Positions 23,556-32,833 of a stretch of 64,000 nucleotides of DNA are shown piece after piece (position 1 is the first letter of the stretch; the number at the start of each line of letters is the position of its first letter). The notes under the pieces were generated by a model. That model did not search any database and was not told where the DNA came from. It worked only from the letters and a program-made list of their open reading frames with translations. Source of the stretch: Bradyrhizobium jicamae (GTDB taxonomy: Bacteria > Pseudomonadota > Alphaproteobacteria > Rhizobiales > Xanthobacteraceae); contig NZ_JAFCJX010000008.1 in NCBI RefSeq assembly GCF_018130695.1, positions 124,001 through 188,000 on the forward strand. The letters run 5' to 3'. A program made the translations under genes and the position numbers.

Positions 23556-24443
23556 GTGCCCGAGGTGCAGGCGACTCCAGACGTCAACGCGCTGCTGGCA
23601 GCGATGCGGCCGAAGCTGCATCGCTACCTCGCGCGCATGGTCGGCTCGGCGATCGATGGCGAGGACGTGCTGCAGGACGCGCTGATGAAGGCCGTGGTGG
23701 CGTGGCCTGAGGTCGGTGAGATCGGCAATCTCGAGGCCTGGCTGTTCCGCATCGCGCACAACACCGCGCTGGACTTCCTGCGCCGCCGCGCCCGCCAGGA
23801 GGCGCTGTTCTCAAGCGATGAGGTCGACATGGCCGCGGACCAGCTCGATGCCGTGGAAAGCCGGCAGATCGCCGCCACCAGCCTGCGCACCTTCATGCGC
23901 CTGCCGGTGACGCAGCGCGCCAGCGTCATCCTGATGGACGTGCTCGGCTGCTCGATGCAGGAGGTCTGCGCCGTCATGGATGTCAGCCTGCCCGCGGTGA
24001 AGGCCGCCTTGCATCGCGGCCGCGCGCAGCTGCGCGCGCTGGCCGATGAGCCCGACGACGCGCCGCGGCCCGCACTGTCGGAGGCCGACCGCGCGCGCCT
24101 CAACGCCTATGTCACCAGCTTCAACGCCCGCGACTTCGATGCCATCCGCGCCATGATCGCCGACGATGTGAGGTTGGAGCTCGTCAACAGGCAGCGGCTG
24201 AACGGCAAGGCCGAAGTCTCCCGCTATTTCGGCAATTACTCCGGTGTCCACGATTGGCAGCTGGCACCGGGCATCGTCGACGGCCGCCCCGCGATCCTGG
24301 TGCTCGATCCCAGTGCGCCAACCGCGCCGCCCAAATATTTCATGCTGCTCGCCTGGTCCGCCGACAAGGTCGCCACCATCAGGGATTTCCGTTACGCAGC
24401 GTATGTGCTTGAGGGCGCAGAGTGTGTGATCGAATCCGCGTAG
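23556..24443 (+). CDS. ECF sigma factor with C-terminal SnoaL-like domain
   Basis: 295 aa, GTG start at 23556. Region sigma-2 is at about residues 20-85 (GEDVLQDALMKAVVAW, AWLFRIAHNTALDFLRRR). Region sigma-4 is at about 110-165 (QRASVILMDVLGCSMQEVCAVMDVSLPAVKAALHRGR). Residues 180-295 form an NTF2/SnoaL-like extension that in such ECF groups can regulate the sigma factor in cis. No anti-sigma gene is adjacent. The stop codon TAG lies within the repeat at 24440-24524. Confidence 0.85.
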   Translation: MPEVQATPDVNALLAAMRPKLHRYLARMVGSAIDGEDVLQDALMKAVVAWPEVGEIGNLEAWLFRIAHNTALDFLRRRARQEALFSSDEVDMAADQLDAVESRQIAATSLRTFMRLPVTQRASVILMDVLGCSMQEVCAVMDVSLPAVKAALHRGRAQLRALADEPDDAPRPALSEADRARLNAYVTSFNARDFDAIRAMIADDVRLELVNRQRLNGKAEVSRYFGNYSGVHDWQLAPGIVDGRPAILVLDPSAPTAPPKYFMLLAWSADKVATIRDFRYAAYVLEGAECVIESA

Positions 24444-24524
24444 GATGGGTAGAGCGAAGCGATACCCATCAACTTCGTGCCGCGTGGAGAGATGATGGGT
24501 ATCGCTCCGCTCCACCCATCCTAC
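24440..24524. repeat. Repeat family C-like, copy 3 (diverged)
   Basis: Terminal repeat GTAGGATGGG...CCCATCCTAC with internal GCGATACCCATC/GATGGGTATCGC arms. It supplies the TAG stop (24441-24443) of the ECF sigma gene. Confidence 0.75.
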
Positions 24525-24606
24525 GAAGCTGCAGCCTGCACGCTCCCGCTGACATTGGACCACTGATTTGCCCGACGACGCAAGGTCGTCAGGCGAAAAT
24601 AATGTG

Positions 24607-25065
24607 CTTTACACGAACTTCCGATTATGCTAACAATGCGCTCGTCTCACCCGACACGAGGGGCGCTCGCGAACGCCACGAACGTGGGTGAAGATGCGGT
24701 GGCCGCCGAGCGTGCGACAGGCGTGTGCACGCAAGGCGGACGGTGAAGTCGTGTGGGCCTGCCGCCCCGATGCTGGTGGCAAGCACGCGAAAGGCCCAAA
24801 GCCGATCGTGGACGATGGTGGCACAAACGCAGAGTCTCACCAGGGCGAGCACGTATAAGCCGTAAAGCCATCGCGCAGGGAAGGCCGGATGCCTCCGCCG
24901 AACCTGTATGCTCGTGCGCGCACTCTTTTGTGCACATTGCGCACGGGACCGCGGGTGCGGCGTGCACCCGGTCTTCCCTGCGCCCTCGTTATCGAGCGAG
25001 GGCGGAACGAGATGGAAAACTCGGGCAGATCATGTCGCGAGAATGCGAAGCTGCGTCCTCACATT
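24607..25065. repeat. About 0.46-kb non-coding structured element
   Basis: No credible gene is present in either strand of the 24525-25370 gap. This part looks like a long interspersed element that I recall from other Bradyrhizobium sequences, from memory and unverified. It contains a long-range hairpin, GCGCAGGGAAGGCCGG (24873-24888) with CCGGTCTTCCCTGCGC (24968-24983), 15 of 16 pairs. Nested local hairpins occur, such as GCACCCG/CGGGTGC. Spurious short frames in both strands code nothing recognisable. Confidence 0.5.
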
Positions 25066-25068
25066 CGG

Positions 25069-25192
25069 TGTCATCGCCCGGCCTGTGCGCGATTGCGCAC
25101 AAGGACCGGGCGACCCAGTACGCCGCGGCGCATCGGCTCAATCACAATCGTCTCTGGAATACTGGATCACCCGCATGCGCGGGTGATGACAC
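25069..25192. repeat. Repeat family F, copy 1
   Basis: Begins GTCATCGCCCGG, contains CCCAGTACGCCGCGGC, CTGGAATACTGGATC and ends GGGTGATGAC. The second copy is at 29606-29711. It lies between the 24607-25065 element and thrC. Confidence 0.75.
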
Positions 25193-25370
25193 CGAGGAGG
25201 ACAGAAGCGCCATCGCGTTCGCCAGGGCGACGGGGGAAGCGCTTTTCCCCTACCCGCCATTTGCGATCCCTCAAAAACACTCTATGGTGCCCCGATCTCC
25301 GGCTTCGGCGGGGAGTAATCACTCATTGATATCAAGGGCTTGGTGAGGATCTTGGCCTTTGGAGGGCGGT

Positions 25371-26789
25371 GTGACGCGCTATATTTCGACCCGGGGCGAG
25401 GCCCCCACGCTGGGCTTCTGCGATGTGATGCTGACCGGGCTTGCCCGCGACGGCGGCCTCTACGTGCCGGAAATCTGGCCGCAGCTCTCCGCCGAGACCA
25501 TCGCCTCGTTCTTTGGCCGGCCCTATTGGGAGGTCGCCGTCGAGGTCATCAAGCCGTTCGCCGCCGGCGAGATTTCGGATGCCGATCTCGGCCGCATGGC
25601 CAATGAGGCCTATGCCACCTTCCGCCATCCGGCGGTGGTGCCGCTCGACCAGGTCGGGCCGAATCAATTTTTGCTCGAGCTGTTCCATGGTCCGACGCTG
25701 GCGTTCAAGGACGTCGCGATGCAGCTGATCTCGCGGCTGATGGATCACGTGCTGGCGCAGCGCGCCCAGCGCACCACCATCGTGGTCGCAACCTCGGGTG
25801 ACACCGGCGGCGCCGCGGTCGAAGCGTTCGCCAATCTGGCGAATGTCGATCTCATCGTGCTGTTCCCGCAGGGGCGCATCTCCGACGTGCAGCGCCGCAT
25901 GATGACGACGACCGGCGCGGCCAATGTGCACGCGCTCGCGATCGAAGGCACGTTCGACGATTGCCAGGCGATCGTGAAGGCGATGTTCAACCACCATCGC
26001 TTCCGCGATTCGGTCGCCCTGTCAGGTGTCAACTCGATCAACTGGGCGCGCATCGTCGCGCAAGTCGTCTATTATTTCACCTCGGCCGTCGCGCTCGGCT
26101 CGCCGCAGCGGACCGTCGACTTCACGGTGCCCACGGGCAATTTCGGCGACATCTTTGCAGGTTACGTCGCCAAGCGGATGGGTCTGCCGATCCGGCGCTT
26201 GCGCATCGCCGCCAATGTCAACGACATCCTGGCGCGTACGCTGAAGACCGGCATCTATGAGGTCCGCGAGGTCCATGCCACGGCCTCGCCGTCGATGGAC
26301 ATCCAGGTGTCCTCGAACTTCGAGCGGCTGCTGTTCGAAGCCTCCGGCCGCGATGCCGGCAGCGTCCGCCGCCTGATGGACTCGCTGAAGCAGTCCGGCC
26401 GCTTCGTGCTGCCGGATGCGACGCTCGCCGCGGTGCGCAAGGATTTTGACGCCGGCCGCGCCGACGAGACCGAGACGGCGGCCGCGATCCGCGCCGCCTG
26501 GCGCGAGGCCGGCGATCTCGTCGATCCCCACACCGCGGTGGCGCTCGCGGTGGCCGACCGCGACACGTCGGATTCGCAGGTTCCCAACATCGTGCTGTCG
26601 ACGGCGCATCCGGCCAAATTCCCCGATGCGGTGGAAGCCGCCTGTGGCGCGCGGCCGCAACTGCCGGCCTGGCTCGGGGGCTTGATGACCAAGCCGGAAC
26701 ATATGACTGTCATGAAGAACGACCAGGCGGAGGTCGAGCGATTCGTGTTGTCGGTCAGTCGCGCCGCCAAGCAGGGAGTTGCCGGATGA
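25371..26789 (+). CDS. thrC: Threonine synthase
   Basis: 472 aa PLP enzyme converting O-phosphohomoserine to threonine. The N-terminus TRYISTRGEAPTLGF is the conserved family start. PLP Lys113 lies in GPTLAFKDVAMQ, and the phosphate-binding ATSGDTGGAAVEA and PTGNFGDIFAGY blocks follow. GTG 25371, behind GGAGGG, is preferred to an in-frame codon at 25359 because it gives the family start. Its last codons overlap the next gene (ATGA), a coupled arrangement. Confidence 0.95.
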   Translation: MTRYISTRGEAPTLGFCDVMLTGLARDGGLYVPEIWPQLSAETIASFFGRPYWEVAVEVIKPFAAGEISDADLGRMANEAYATFRHPAVVPLDQVGPNQFLLELFHGPTLAFKDVAMQLISRLMDHVLAQRAQRTTIVVATSGDTGGAAVEAFANLANVDLIVLFPQGRISDVQRRMMTTTGAANVHALAIEGTFDDCQAIVKAMFNHHRFRDSVALSGVNSINWARIVAQVVYYFTSAVALGSPQRTVDFTVPTGNFGDIFAGYVAKRMGLPIRRLRIAANVNDILARTLKTGIYEVREVHATASPSMDIQVSSNFERLLFEASGRDAGSVRRLMDSLKQSGRFVLPDATLAAVRKDFDAGRADETETAAAIRAAWREAGDLVDPHTAVALAVADRDTSDSQVPNIVLSTAHPAKFPDAVEAACGARPQLPAWLGGLMTKPEHMTVMKNDQAEVERFVLSVSRAAKQGVAG

Positions 26790-28075
26790 GCGTTGAAGTC
26801 ACCAAGCTTCCCTCCGGCCTGACCGTCGTCACCGACACCATGCCTCATCTGGAAACCGCGGCACTCGGCGTCTGGGCCGGCGTCGGCGGCCGCGACGAGA
26901 AGCCGAACGAGCACGGCATCTCGCATCTCCTGGAACATATGGCGTTCAAGGGCACCACGCGGCGCTCCTCGCGCGAGATCGTCGAGGAGATCGAGGCGGT
27001 CGGCGGCGACCTCAATGCCGGCACCTCGACCGAGACCACCGCCTATTATGCCCGCGTGATGAAGGCGGACGTGCCGCTCGCGCTTGACGTACTCTCGGAC
27101 ATCCTCGCCAATCCGTCCTTTGTGCCCGACGAGCTCGAGCGCGAGAAGAGCGTGATCGTGCAGGAGATCGGTGCCGCGCAGGACACGCCTGACGACGTCG
27201 TGTTCGAGCATCTCAACGAGCTCTGCTATCCCGACCAGCCGATGGGCCGCTCGCTGCTCGGCACCGCCAAGACGCTGAAGGCGTTCAACCGCGACATGCT
27301 GCGCGGCTATCTGTCGACGCATTATCGTGCGCCGGACATGGTGGTGTCGGCCGCAGGCGCGGTCGATCACAAGCGTGTCGTCGAAGAAGTCACCGCGAAA
27401 TTCGGAAGCTTCGAGGCATCAGCCGCGCCGAAGCCGACGCCGGCGATGTTCGGCAAGGGCGGCTCCAAGGTGGTGCATCGCGAGCTCGAGCAGGCGCATC
27501 TGACCCTGGCGCTGGAAGGCGTGCCGCAGACGGATCTGTCGCTGTTCTCGCTGCAGGTCTTCACCAACACGCTCGGCGGCGGAATGTCGTCGCGGCTGTT
27601 CCAGGAGGTGCGCGAGAAGCGCGGGCTCTGCTATTCGATCTACACCTTCCATGCGCCCTACAGCGACACCGGCTTCTTCGGCCTCTACACCGGGACCGAT
27701 CCGGCCGACGCGCCGGAGATGATGGAAGTGATCGTCGACGTCATCAATGACGCCGTGGAAACCCTGACCGAAGCCGAGATCGCCCGCGCCAAGGCCCAGA
27801 TGAAGGCGGGTCTCCTGATGGCGCTGGAAAGCTGCTCGTCGCGCGCGGAACAGCTGGCGCGCCACGTGCTGGCCTATGGCCGGCCGCAGACCGTCGACGA
27901 ACTGGTGGCGCGGATCGATGCCGTCAGCGTCGAGTCGACCCGCAATGCAGCCCGCGCATTGCTGTCCCGCAGCAGGCCCGCAGTGGTCGCTCTCGGCAGT
28001 GGAAGAGGTCTGGACACGGCGGTGTCTTTTGCGGAAGGATTGACCAAGGCCAAAGCAAAGACGCTTTTGCATTAG
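26786..28075 (+). CDS. M16-family zinc metallopeptidase (mitochondrial processing peptidase-like)
   Basis: 429 aa. The inverted zinc motif HxxEH is His47-Leu-Leu-Glu50-His51 (SHLLEHMAFKGT), with the distal Glu in VIVQEIGAAQD. The C-terminal half carries the second M16 repeat (GGGMSSRLFQEVREKRGLCYSIY). The length is normal for the single-chain bacterial form. Such genes follow thrC in many Rhizobiales; the function is proteolysis of peptides, with the precise substrate unknown. ATG overlaps the thrC stop by 4 bp. Confidence 0.92.
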   Translation: MSVEVTKLPSGLTVVTDTMPHLETAALGVWAGVGGRDEKPNEHGISHLLEHMAFKGTTRRSSREIVEEIEAVGGDLNAGTSTETTAYYARVMKADVPLALDVLSDILANPSFVPDELEREKSVIVQEIGAAQDTPDDVVFEHLNELCYPDQPMGRSLLGTAKTLKAFNRDMLRGYLSTHYRAPDMVVSAAGAVDHKRVVEEVTAKFGSFEASAAPKPTPAMFGKGGSKVVHRELEQAHLTLALEGVPQTDLSLFSLQVFTNTLGGGMSSRLFQEVREKRGLCYSIYTFHAPYSDTGFFGLYTGTDPADAPEMMEVIVDVINDAVETLTEAEIARAKAQMKAGLLMALESCSSRAEQLARHVLAYGRPQTVDELVARIDAVSVESTRNAARALLSRSRPAVVALGSGRGLDTAVSFAEGLTKAKAKTLLH

Positions 28076-28087
28076 GTCCCTCCTTCA

Positions 28088-28197
28088 CCTCTCCCCGCCT
28101 GCGGGGAGAGGTCGGATCGCGAAGCGATCCGGGTGAGGGGGAGCCTCCGCGAGTCTGGTTTGTGAGAGAGCCCTCATTCCATGGCAACGGAATGAGG
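28088..28197. repeat. Repeat family A, copy 6
   Basis: The left half is typical (CCTCTCCCCGCCTGCGGGGAGAGG, GGATCGCGAAGCGATCC, GGTGAGGGGG). The right half is diverged to CCTCATTCC-ATGGCAAC-GGAATGAGG. It fills the gap between the M16 and GNAT genes. Confidence 0.78.
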
Positions 28198-28227
28198 AAC
28201 GGTAGTTCGGGCAGGAGAACGTAGGGC

Positions 28228-28815
28228 ATGGCCCTGTTTCGTTTGCCATCCAGTGGACCGGCTGCGCTGATGCCGCGCGGCCACGGGCTGCTGCTGCGCG
28301 CCCCGCAAATGTCCGACTTCCCGCAATGGGCGCAGCTGCGCGAGCAGAGCCGCGGTTATCTCACGCCCTGGGAGCCGATCTGGCCGTCGGACGACCTGAC
28401 CCGCGCCGGCTTCCGCCGCCGCCTGCGCCGCTATGCCGAGGATATCGCGGCCGACCGCTCCTATCCGTTCATCATCTTCCGCGAATCGGATGGCGTCATG
28501 ATCGGCGGCATCACGCTCGCCAATGTCCGCCGCGGCATCGTGCAGGCCGGCACCATCGGCTATTGGGTCGGCCAGCCCCATGCCACGCGCGGCTACATGA
28601 CGACGGCGCTGCGGGTGCTGCTGCCGTCGCTGTTCGGCGAGCTCAACCTGCACCGCATCGAAGCGGCCTGCATCCCGACCAATTCGCCGTCGATCCGGGT
28701 GCTGGAGAAATGCGGCTTCAGCCGCGAGGGCCTGGCGCGTCGCTATCTCTGCATCAACGGGGTCTGGCAGGACCACCTGCTGTTCGGCCTGCTGCACGAG
28801 GATTTCCGCGGCTGA
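28228..28815 (+). CDS. GNAT-family N-acetyltransferase (RimJ/RimL type)
   Basis: 195 aa. The acetyl-CoA-binding core near residues 100-150 reads GTIGYWVGQPHATRGYMTTALRVLL, and the RimJ-type HRIEAACIPTNSPSIRVLEKCGFSREG block follows. The family acetylates protein N-termini or small amines; the substrate here is not known. Start ATG 28228 follows GCAGGAGAAC. The order thrC, M16, GNAT suggests one transcription unit interrupted by a repeat. Confidence 0.9.
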   Translation: MALFRLPSSGPAALMPRGHGLLLRAPQMSDFPQWAQLREQSRGYLTPWEPIWPSDDLTRAGFRRRLRRYAEDIAADRSYPFIIFRESDGVMIGGITLANVRRGIVQAGTIGYWVGQPHATRGYMTTALRVLLPSLFGELNLHRIEAACIPTNSPSIRVLEKCGFSREGLARRYLCINGVWQDHLLFGLLHEDFRG

Positions 28816-28932
28816 TGTCCGTCTTTTGGTCGATGTTTCCCACCTTGTTCCGTGCCTTGTTCCCCGCCTTGGGTTCGCCGCCATTGCGCTGCTATAACGC
28901 CCGCGCAAATGAGAACCTCTCCGGATATTGGA

Positions 28933-29577
28933 ATGACTGACAAGCGCGTGATCAGGCTCGCAATCGCGGCAACGGTGACGATCGGCCTCGGCTGCAGTGC
29001 ACTCGCCACGGCCGCATCGGCGCAGTCGCTGAGCGACCGCTTCAAGAGCCTGTTCGGCGGCTCCGACAAGCCGGCGGACAAGCCCGCGACCGGCCAGCCG
29101 CCGGCGCTGAACGACAGCGATGCCGAGCTGACCTGCCCGCCGGTGACGATTCGCGCCGGCGCCTCGACCTATGCGGTGGCGGCGCCCGGCAAGCAGCCGG
29201 TCGGCAACGACCTCAAATTCCTGGCCTCGATCACCAAGACGGCGCGGCAGTGCACGCTCGAGGGCGGGCAGATCACGGCCAAGATCGGCATCCAGGGCCG
29301 CGTCATCGCCGGCCCCTCCGGTGCGCCGCCGAGCGTGACCGTGCCGCTGCGCGTCGCCGTGGTGCAGGGCGGCGTCGGCGAGAAGACCATCGCGACCAAG
29401 GCCTACCAGACCACGGTGCAGATGGACGACAGCGGCAGCGTGCCGTTCACGCTGGTCGCCGAGGATCTGATCTATCCGGCCCCGTCGCCGTCGGTGGCCG
29501 ACAACTACATCTTCTACATCGGCTTCGACCCGCAGTCGCTGAAGCCCGAGCCGAAGACGAGGGCTAAGAAGAAGTAA
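28933..29577 (+). CDS. Exported protein of unknown function
   Basis: About 214 aa from ATG 28933 (MTDKRVIRLAIAATVTIGLG...); in-frame starts at 28909 and 28852 are also possible. A signal peptide ends near SAQS, with a Cys in GLGCSA that does not make a good lipobox. The mature part has a short Pro/Lys/Asp-rich linker and then a beta-rich domain with two Cys (LTCPPV, ARQCTL). It ends in a basic tail RAKKK. No family recognised. It is followed by repeat F copy 2 and a strong terminator. Confidence 0.72.
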   Translation: MTDKRVIRLAIAATVTIGLGCSALATAASAQSLSDRFKSLFGGSDKPADKPATGQPPALNDSDAELTCPPVTIRAGASTYAVAAPGKQPVGNDLKFLASITKTARQCTLEGGQITAKIGIQGRVIAGPSGAPPSVTVPLRVAVVQGGVGEKTIATKAYQTTVQMDDSGSVPFTLVAEDLIYPAPSPSVADNYIFYIGFDPQSLKPEPKTRAKKK

Positions 29578-29605
29578 GTGCGCGACACTCGATCCACACC
29601 ATCCA

Positions 29606-29711
29606 GTGTCGTCGCCCGCGAAAGCGGGCGATCCAGTACGCCGCGGCTTATCGGGCCAATCACGACTGCCTCTGGAATACTGGATCGCCCGGACGAGCCG
29701 GGCGACGACAG
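29606..29711. repeat. Repeat family F, copy 2
   Basis: GTGTCGTCGCCCGC...AGCGGGCGATCCAGTACGCCGCGGC...CTGGAATACTGGATCGCCCG...CGGGCGACGAC. It is related to 25069-25192 and lies at the 3' side of the exported-protein gene. Confidence 0.78.
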
Positions 29712-29722
29712 CTGGAATAAAA

Positions 29723-29753
29723 AAAGCCGGCGCGATCATCTCGCGCCGGCTTT
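29723..29753. terminator. Bidirectional rho-independent terminator
   Basis: Perfect 13-bp stem AAAGCCGGCGCGA / TCGCGCCGGCTTT with a 5-nt loop. On the minus strand it is followed by a run of T, ending the ATP synthase Fo operon. On the plus strand it can end the exported-protein transcript. Confidence 0.85.
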
Positions 29754-29772
29754 GTGTTTGAAAAGGTCTTCG

Positions 29773-30258
29773 TCAGTTCAGCTTGGAGCGAACTTCCGCG
29801 ATGCCCTTGGACACGAGGTCCTCGGCGACCTGGCCCTTGACCGACTGCGACAGGATCGTCGAGGCGGCGGTCACTGCGGCTTCGGCCGCGGCGGCACGGA
29901 CGTCGGCCACCGCCTGGGCCTCGGCCAGCGCGATCTTGCTCTCGGCGGTCTTGGTCCGCCGGGCGACAAAATCTTCCATCTTGGCCTTGGCTTCCGTTGC
30001 GATCCGCTCGGCCTCGGCCTTGGCGTTCGCGACGATCTCCTCGGCCTCACGCTCGGCGCTGGCGCGGCGGGTCTTGTACTCCGCAAGCAGCTTGGTGGCC
30101 TCTTCCTTCAGACGGCGAGCGTCGTCGAGTTCGGCCTTGATGCGCTCGGCGCGGTGGTCGAGTGCGGTCATCGCCGTGCGAAAGACGCCGAGATAGCCGA
30201 ACACGATCATCAGAATGACGAACGCGATCGCAACCCAGGTCTCCGGTTCGTAAAACAT
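29773..30258 (-). CDS. atpF: ATP synthase Fo subunit b
   Basis: 161 aa. A single N-terminal membrane helix (about residues 8-27, [19 protein letters not shown]) is followed by a long Ala/Glu/Lys-rich coiled coil forming the peripheral stalk. It is the last gene of the Fo operon, 3 bp after the b' gene, as in photosynthetic and other alphaproteobacteria that keep two b-type subunits. The ATG is preceded by an AAGGGATAACCG tract. Confidence 0.95.
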   Translation of the reverse strand: MFYEPETWVAIAFVILMIVFGYLGVFRTAMTALDHRAERIKAELDDARRLKEEATKLLAEYKTRRASAEREAEEIVANAKAEAERIATEAKAKMEDFVARRTKTAESKIALAEAQAVADVRAAAAEAAVTAASTILSQSVKGQVAEDLVSKGIAEVRSKLN

Positions 30259-30261
30259 CGG

Positions 30262-30828
30262 TTATCCCTTCAGCGAAGCGTCGACGGCGCTGTTGACCGC
30301 ATTGGCGTCCGGAACGACGCCGGTCAGCCGCTGCACGATGGCGCCGGCCGCATCCGCCGCGATGCCGCGGACATTGCTCATGGCATTGGTCCGGGTCGTT
30401 GCGATCTGCTTCTCGGCTTCGGCAAGCTTGGCCGCCAGCTTGTCTTCCAGCGATTTGCGCTCGGCCTCGGACGCCGCGTTCTGCTTCTCGCGGGCCTCGT
30501 TGCCGATGGCCTGCGCGCGCGAGCGTGCAGCCGCCAGATCGGCCTCATAGGCCTTCAGCGCAGCGTCGGAATCATCCTTCAGCTTCTGCGCCTCGGCCAG
30601 ATCGCCCTCGATCTTGTTCTGACGTGCATCGATCGTCCCGCCGACGCGCGGCAGGGCGATACGCGACACGATCAGGTAGAGCGCGACAAACGCAATGGCC
30701 AGCGACACCAGCTGCGAGGCGTAGGTGGAGGAATCGAACGGCGGAAAACCGCCGCCGTGATGTCCGCCTTCAGCCTCGGTGTGGGCGCCGGCCTTCTGGC
30801 CTTTTGCCTCGCCATGACTCTCAGCCAT
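30262..30828 (-). CDS. atpG: ATP synthase Fo subunit b'
   Basis: 188 aa b-type stalk subunit with a longer hydrophilic His/Gly-rich N-terminus (about 35 residues, [12 protein letters not shown]). The membrane helix is at about 38-58 ([21 protein letters not shown]) and is followed by the coiled coil. It pairs with the b subunit encoded 3 bp downstream to form the heterodimeric stator stalk. Gene naming for b' varies (atpF', atpX, atpG). Confidence 0.93.
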   Translation of the reverse strand: MAESHGEAKGQKAGAHTEAEGGHHGGGFPPFDSSTYASQLVSLAIAFVALYLIVSRIALPRVGGTIDARQNKIEGDLAEAQKLKDDSDAALKAYEADLAAARSRAQAIGNEAREKQNAASEAERKSLEDKLAAKLAEAEKQIATTRTNAMSNVRGIAADAAGAIVQRLTGVVPDANAVNSAVDASLKG

Positions 30829-30892
30829 GGTGTTCTCCTGTTGCTGTCATACGCGCCGCCCGAAATGGCGGCGCGACGGGGTGCCGCTCGGA

Positions 30893-31123
30893 TCAGAGCG
30901 GAACGAACAGCAGGAGCAGCGCGATCAGCAGCGAGAAAATGCCGAGCGCTTCGGTCACGGCGAAGCCGAAGATCAGGTTGCCGAACTGGCCCTGAGCGGC
31001 CGAGGGGTTACGCACCGCAGCGGCGAGGTAGTTGCCGAAGATGATGCCCACGCCGACGCCCGCGCCGCCCATGCCGATGCACGCGATGCCCGCGCCGATA
31101 AGTTTTGCTGCTGACGCTTCCAT
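30893..31123 (-). CDS. atpE: ATP synthase Fo subunit c
   Basis: 76 aa helical hairpin. The first helix is Gly-rich ([21 protein letters not shown]), the polar loop is RNPSAAQGQ, and the proton-carrying carboxylate is Glu58 in [10 protein letters not shown] on helix 2. A Glu followed by no extra Na-site residues indicates a proton-type rotor. A good AAGGAGC ribosome-binding site precedes the gene. Confidence 0.97.
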   Translation of the reverse strand: MEASAAKLIGAGIACIGMGGAGVGVGIIFGNYLAAAVRNPSAAQGQFGNLIFGFAVTEALGIFSLLIALLLLFVPL

Positions 31124-31178
31124 GTTTAGCTCCTTGGAAAGATGGATTTGGATTGAGGGTGGAAATTCCCCGGACCGC

Positions 31179-31928
31179 TTAGTGTCCCGGATGAATGGCG
31201 TCGTTGAGGTAGATGCAGGTCAGGATCGCGAACACGTAGGCCTGCAGGAATGCGACCAGCAGTTCGAGCGAGGTCAGCGCGATGGTGAGCGCCAGCGGCA
31301 GCACGCCGCCGACCCAGCCGAGCGCGCCGAGCGAGAAGCCGAGCATGGCGATGAAGCCCGCGAACACCTTCAGCGCGATATGGCCGGCCAGCATGTTGGC
31401 GAACAGACGCACGCTGTGCGAGACCGGGCGGAGGAAGAAGGAGAGAACCTCGATGAACATCACCAGCGGCAGGATGTAGCCGGGGACGCCGTGGGGAACG
31501 AAGATCTTGAAGAACTTCAGGCCGTTCTTGGCGACGCCGTAGATCAGGACCGTGAAGAACACCAGCAGCGCCAGCGCGGCGGTGACGATCAGGTGGCTGG
31601 AGATCGTGAAGGTGTAGGGGATGATGCCGATCAGGTTCGAGACGCAGATGAACATGAACAGCGAGAAGATCAGCGGGAAGAACTTCATGCCTTCCGCGCC
31701 GGCCGTCGAACGGATGGTCGAGGCGACGAACTCGTAGGAGATCTCGGCGACCGACTGCAGTCGGCCCGGGACCAGCTCGCGGCCGCTCGCCAGCATCAGC
31801 AGCGCGATCACCAGCACCGCGATCAGCATGTAGAGCGACGAATTGGTGAAGGCGATCGTGTGATTGCCGATTTGGCCGAGCGTGAACAGGGGCTCGATAT
31901 TGAACTGATGGATCGGGTCGATTTTCAT
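31179..31928 (-). CDS. atpB: ATP synthase Fo subunit a
   Basis: 249 aa with about six membrane segments. The essential Arg of the proton path lies in [18 protein letters not shown]. The N-terminal [12 protein letters not shown] is the usual alphaproteobacterial start. It forms the half-channels next to the c-ring. It is second gene in the minus-strand operon after atpI; the start ATG 31928 fits family length. Confidence 0.96.
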   Translation of the reverse strand: MKIDPIHQFNIEPLFTLGQIGNHTIAFTNSSLYMLIAVLVIALLMLASGRELVPGRLQSVAEISYEFVASTIRSTAGAEGMKFFPLIFSLFMFICVSNLIGIIPYTFTISSHLIVTAALALLVFFTVLIYGVAKNGLKFFKIFVPHGVPGYILPLVMFIEVLSFFLRPVSHSVRLFANMLAGHIALKVFAGFIAMLGFSLGALGWVGGVLPLALTIALTSLELLVAFLQAYVFAILTCIYLNDAIHPGH

Positions 31929-32000
31929 CCGCGCGGCTCTTGGTCCACCGGCCGTCCTGCCGGTTATCGAATTTCAAATGTCATGACTTCCCGTCAGCGC

Positions 32001-32372
32001 TCAGCGCTTTCTGGAGGCCACGCCCGCAGACCTCACCACGTTGACCACGCCGGCGACGAAGCCGAGCAGCATGAACACGATGAAGCCGAATGGCGATGTC
32101 GACAGCCAACGGTCGACCCCCCAGCCAATCGCCGCCCCGACGGCAACGCCCGCGATCAGCTCCGAGGAAAGACGAAAACCGAGCGCCATCGCCGAAGCTC
32201 TGGCCGCACCGTCCCCGCTCCCATTACCGGATTGATCAGTCTTGCTCCTGCGGCTGTCACGAATTTCAGACAACCGATGATCGAGACTTCCGAGCCTTGC
32301 GGAAAGCGCAGCTTCGTCGGAGGACGCTTGATCGCGATTCCCATTTGCGTTGTCGTTCGTGCTTTCAGCCAT
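32001..32372 (-). CDS. atpI: ATP synthase assembly protein AtpI
   Basis: 123 aa. A hydrophilic N-terminal half (residues 1-65) is followed by two membrane helices (about 73-92 and 97-116; ELIAGVAVGAAIGWGVDRWL, FIVFMLLGFVAGVVNVVR), the AtpI/Atp1 hairpin. It probably assists c-ring assembly or Mg uptake. It is the first gene of the Fo operon, with a sigma-70-like promoter 66-94 bp upstream of the ATG. Confidence 0.9.
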   Translation of the reverse strand: MAESTNDNANGNRDQASSDEAALSARLGSLDHRLSEIRDSRRSKTDQSGNGSGDGAARASAMALGFRLSSELIAGVAVGAAIGWGVDRWLSTSPFGFIVFMLLGFVAGVVNVVRSAGVASRKR

Positions 32373-32437
32373 GCTGAAACACTAAACGATGCTGCGGTTG
32401 ATGGAAATTGCGCCCGTCACCCTCAAAAGCCGCGCGG

Positions 32438-32466
32438 ACCATACTGACCACATCTAATCAAGTCAA
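32438..32466 (-). promoter_or_regulatory. Sigma-70-type promoter of the Fo operon
   Basis: On the minus strand: TTGACT, 17-nt spacer, TATGGT, about 66 bp upstream of the atpI ATG. It has a good -35 and a fair -10. The remaining 32467-32833 stretch holds short random frames on both strands and no gene or repeat that I can support. Confidence 0.55.
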
Positions 32467-32833
32467 GATTGCGTCGTAACCAGTTATTGCTTTGATTTCA
32501 TTGGATTTATTGGAAGATATACAACGGCGGAGTGACGCAGCAATCGCAGTGCAGCAGCTCATATGCATGGGAACGTTCCGGCAGGCCATTTGCGCGCGAT
32601 CGGCGCACGGCGTGGCGATGGCGCGCCGGAAGCTGATGCCGGCGCGGTGGTCCGCACCGTCCGGGAATCGAGATGGCAGGCCGCATGGTCCCGTAAGCCA
32701 CTGCGATATCGAAGTAAATCGCGGTCGTGCGGGGCAGGCGGCGGATCGAATGGCGAGACAATGCGTTGAAGTCGTGCCGCGAGGTCTATACTTCAGGACG
32801 TCAGGGGACATCACTTCGAGGCGGAGCCGGCTC

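Noticed and set aside
24622..25346. Short genes in the 24525-25370 gap on either strand
   Set aside because: Overlapping frames on both strands, none with a ribosome-binding site, family motif or codon pattern; the region looks structural.
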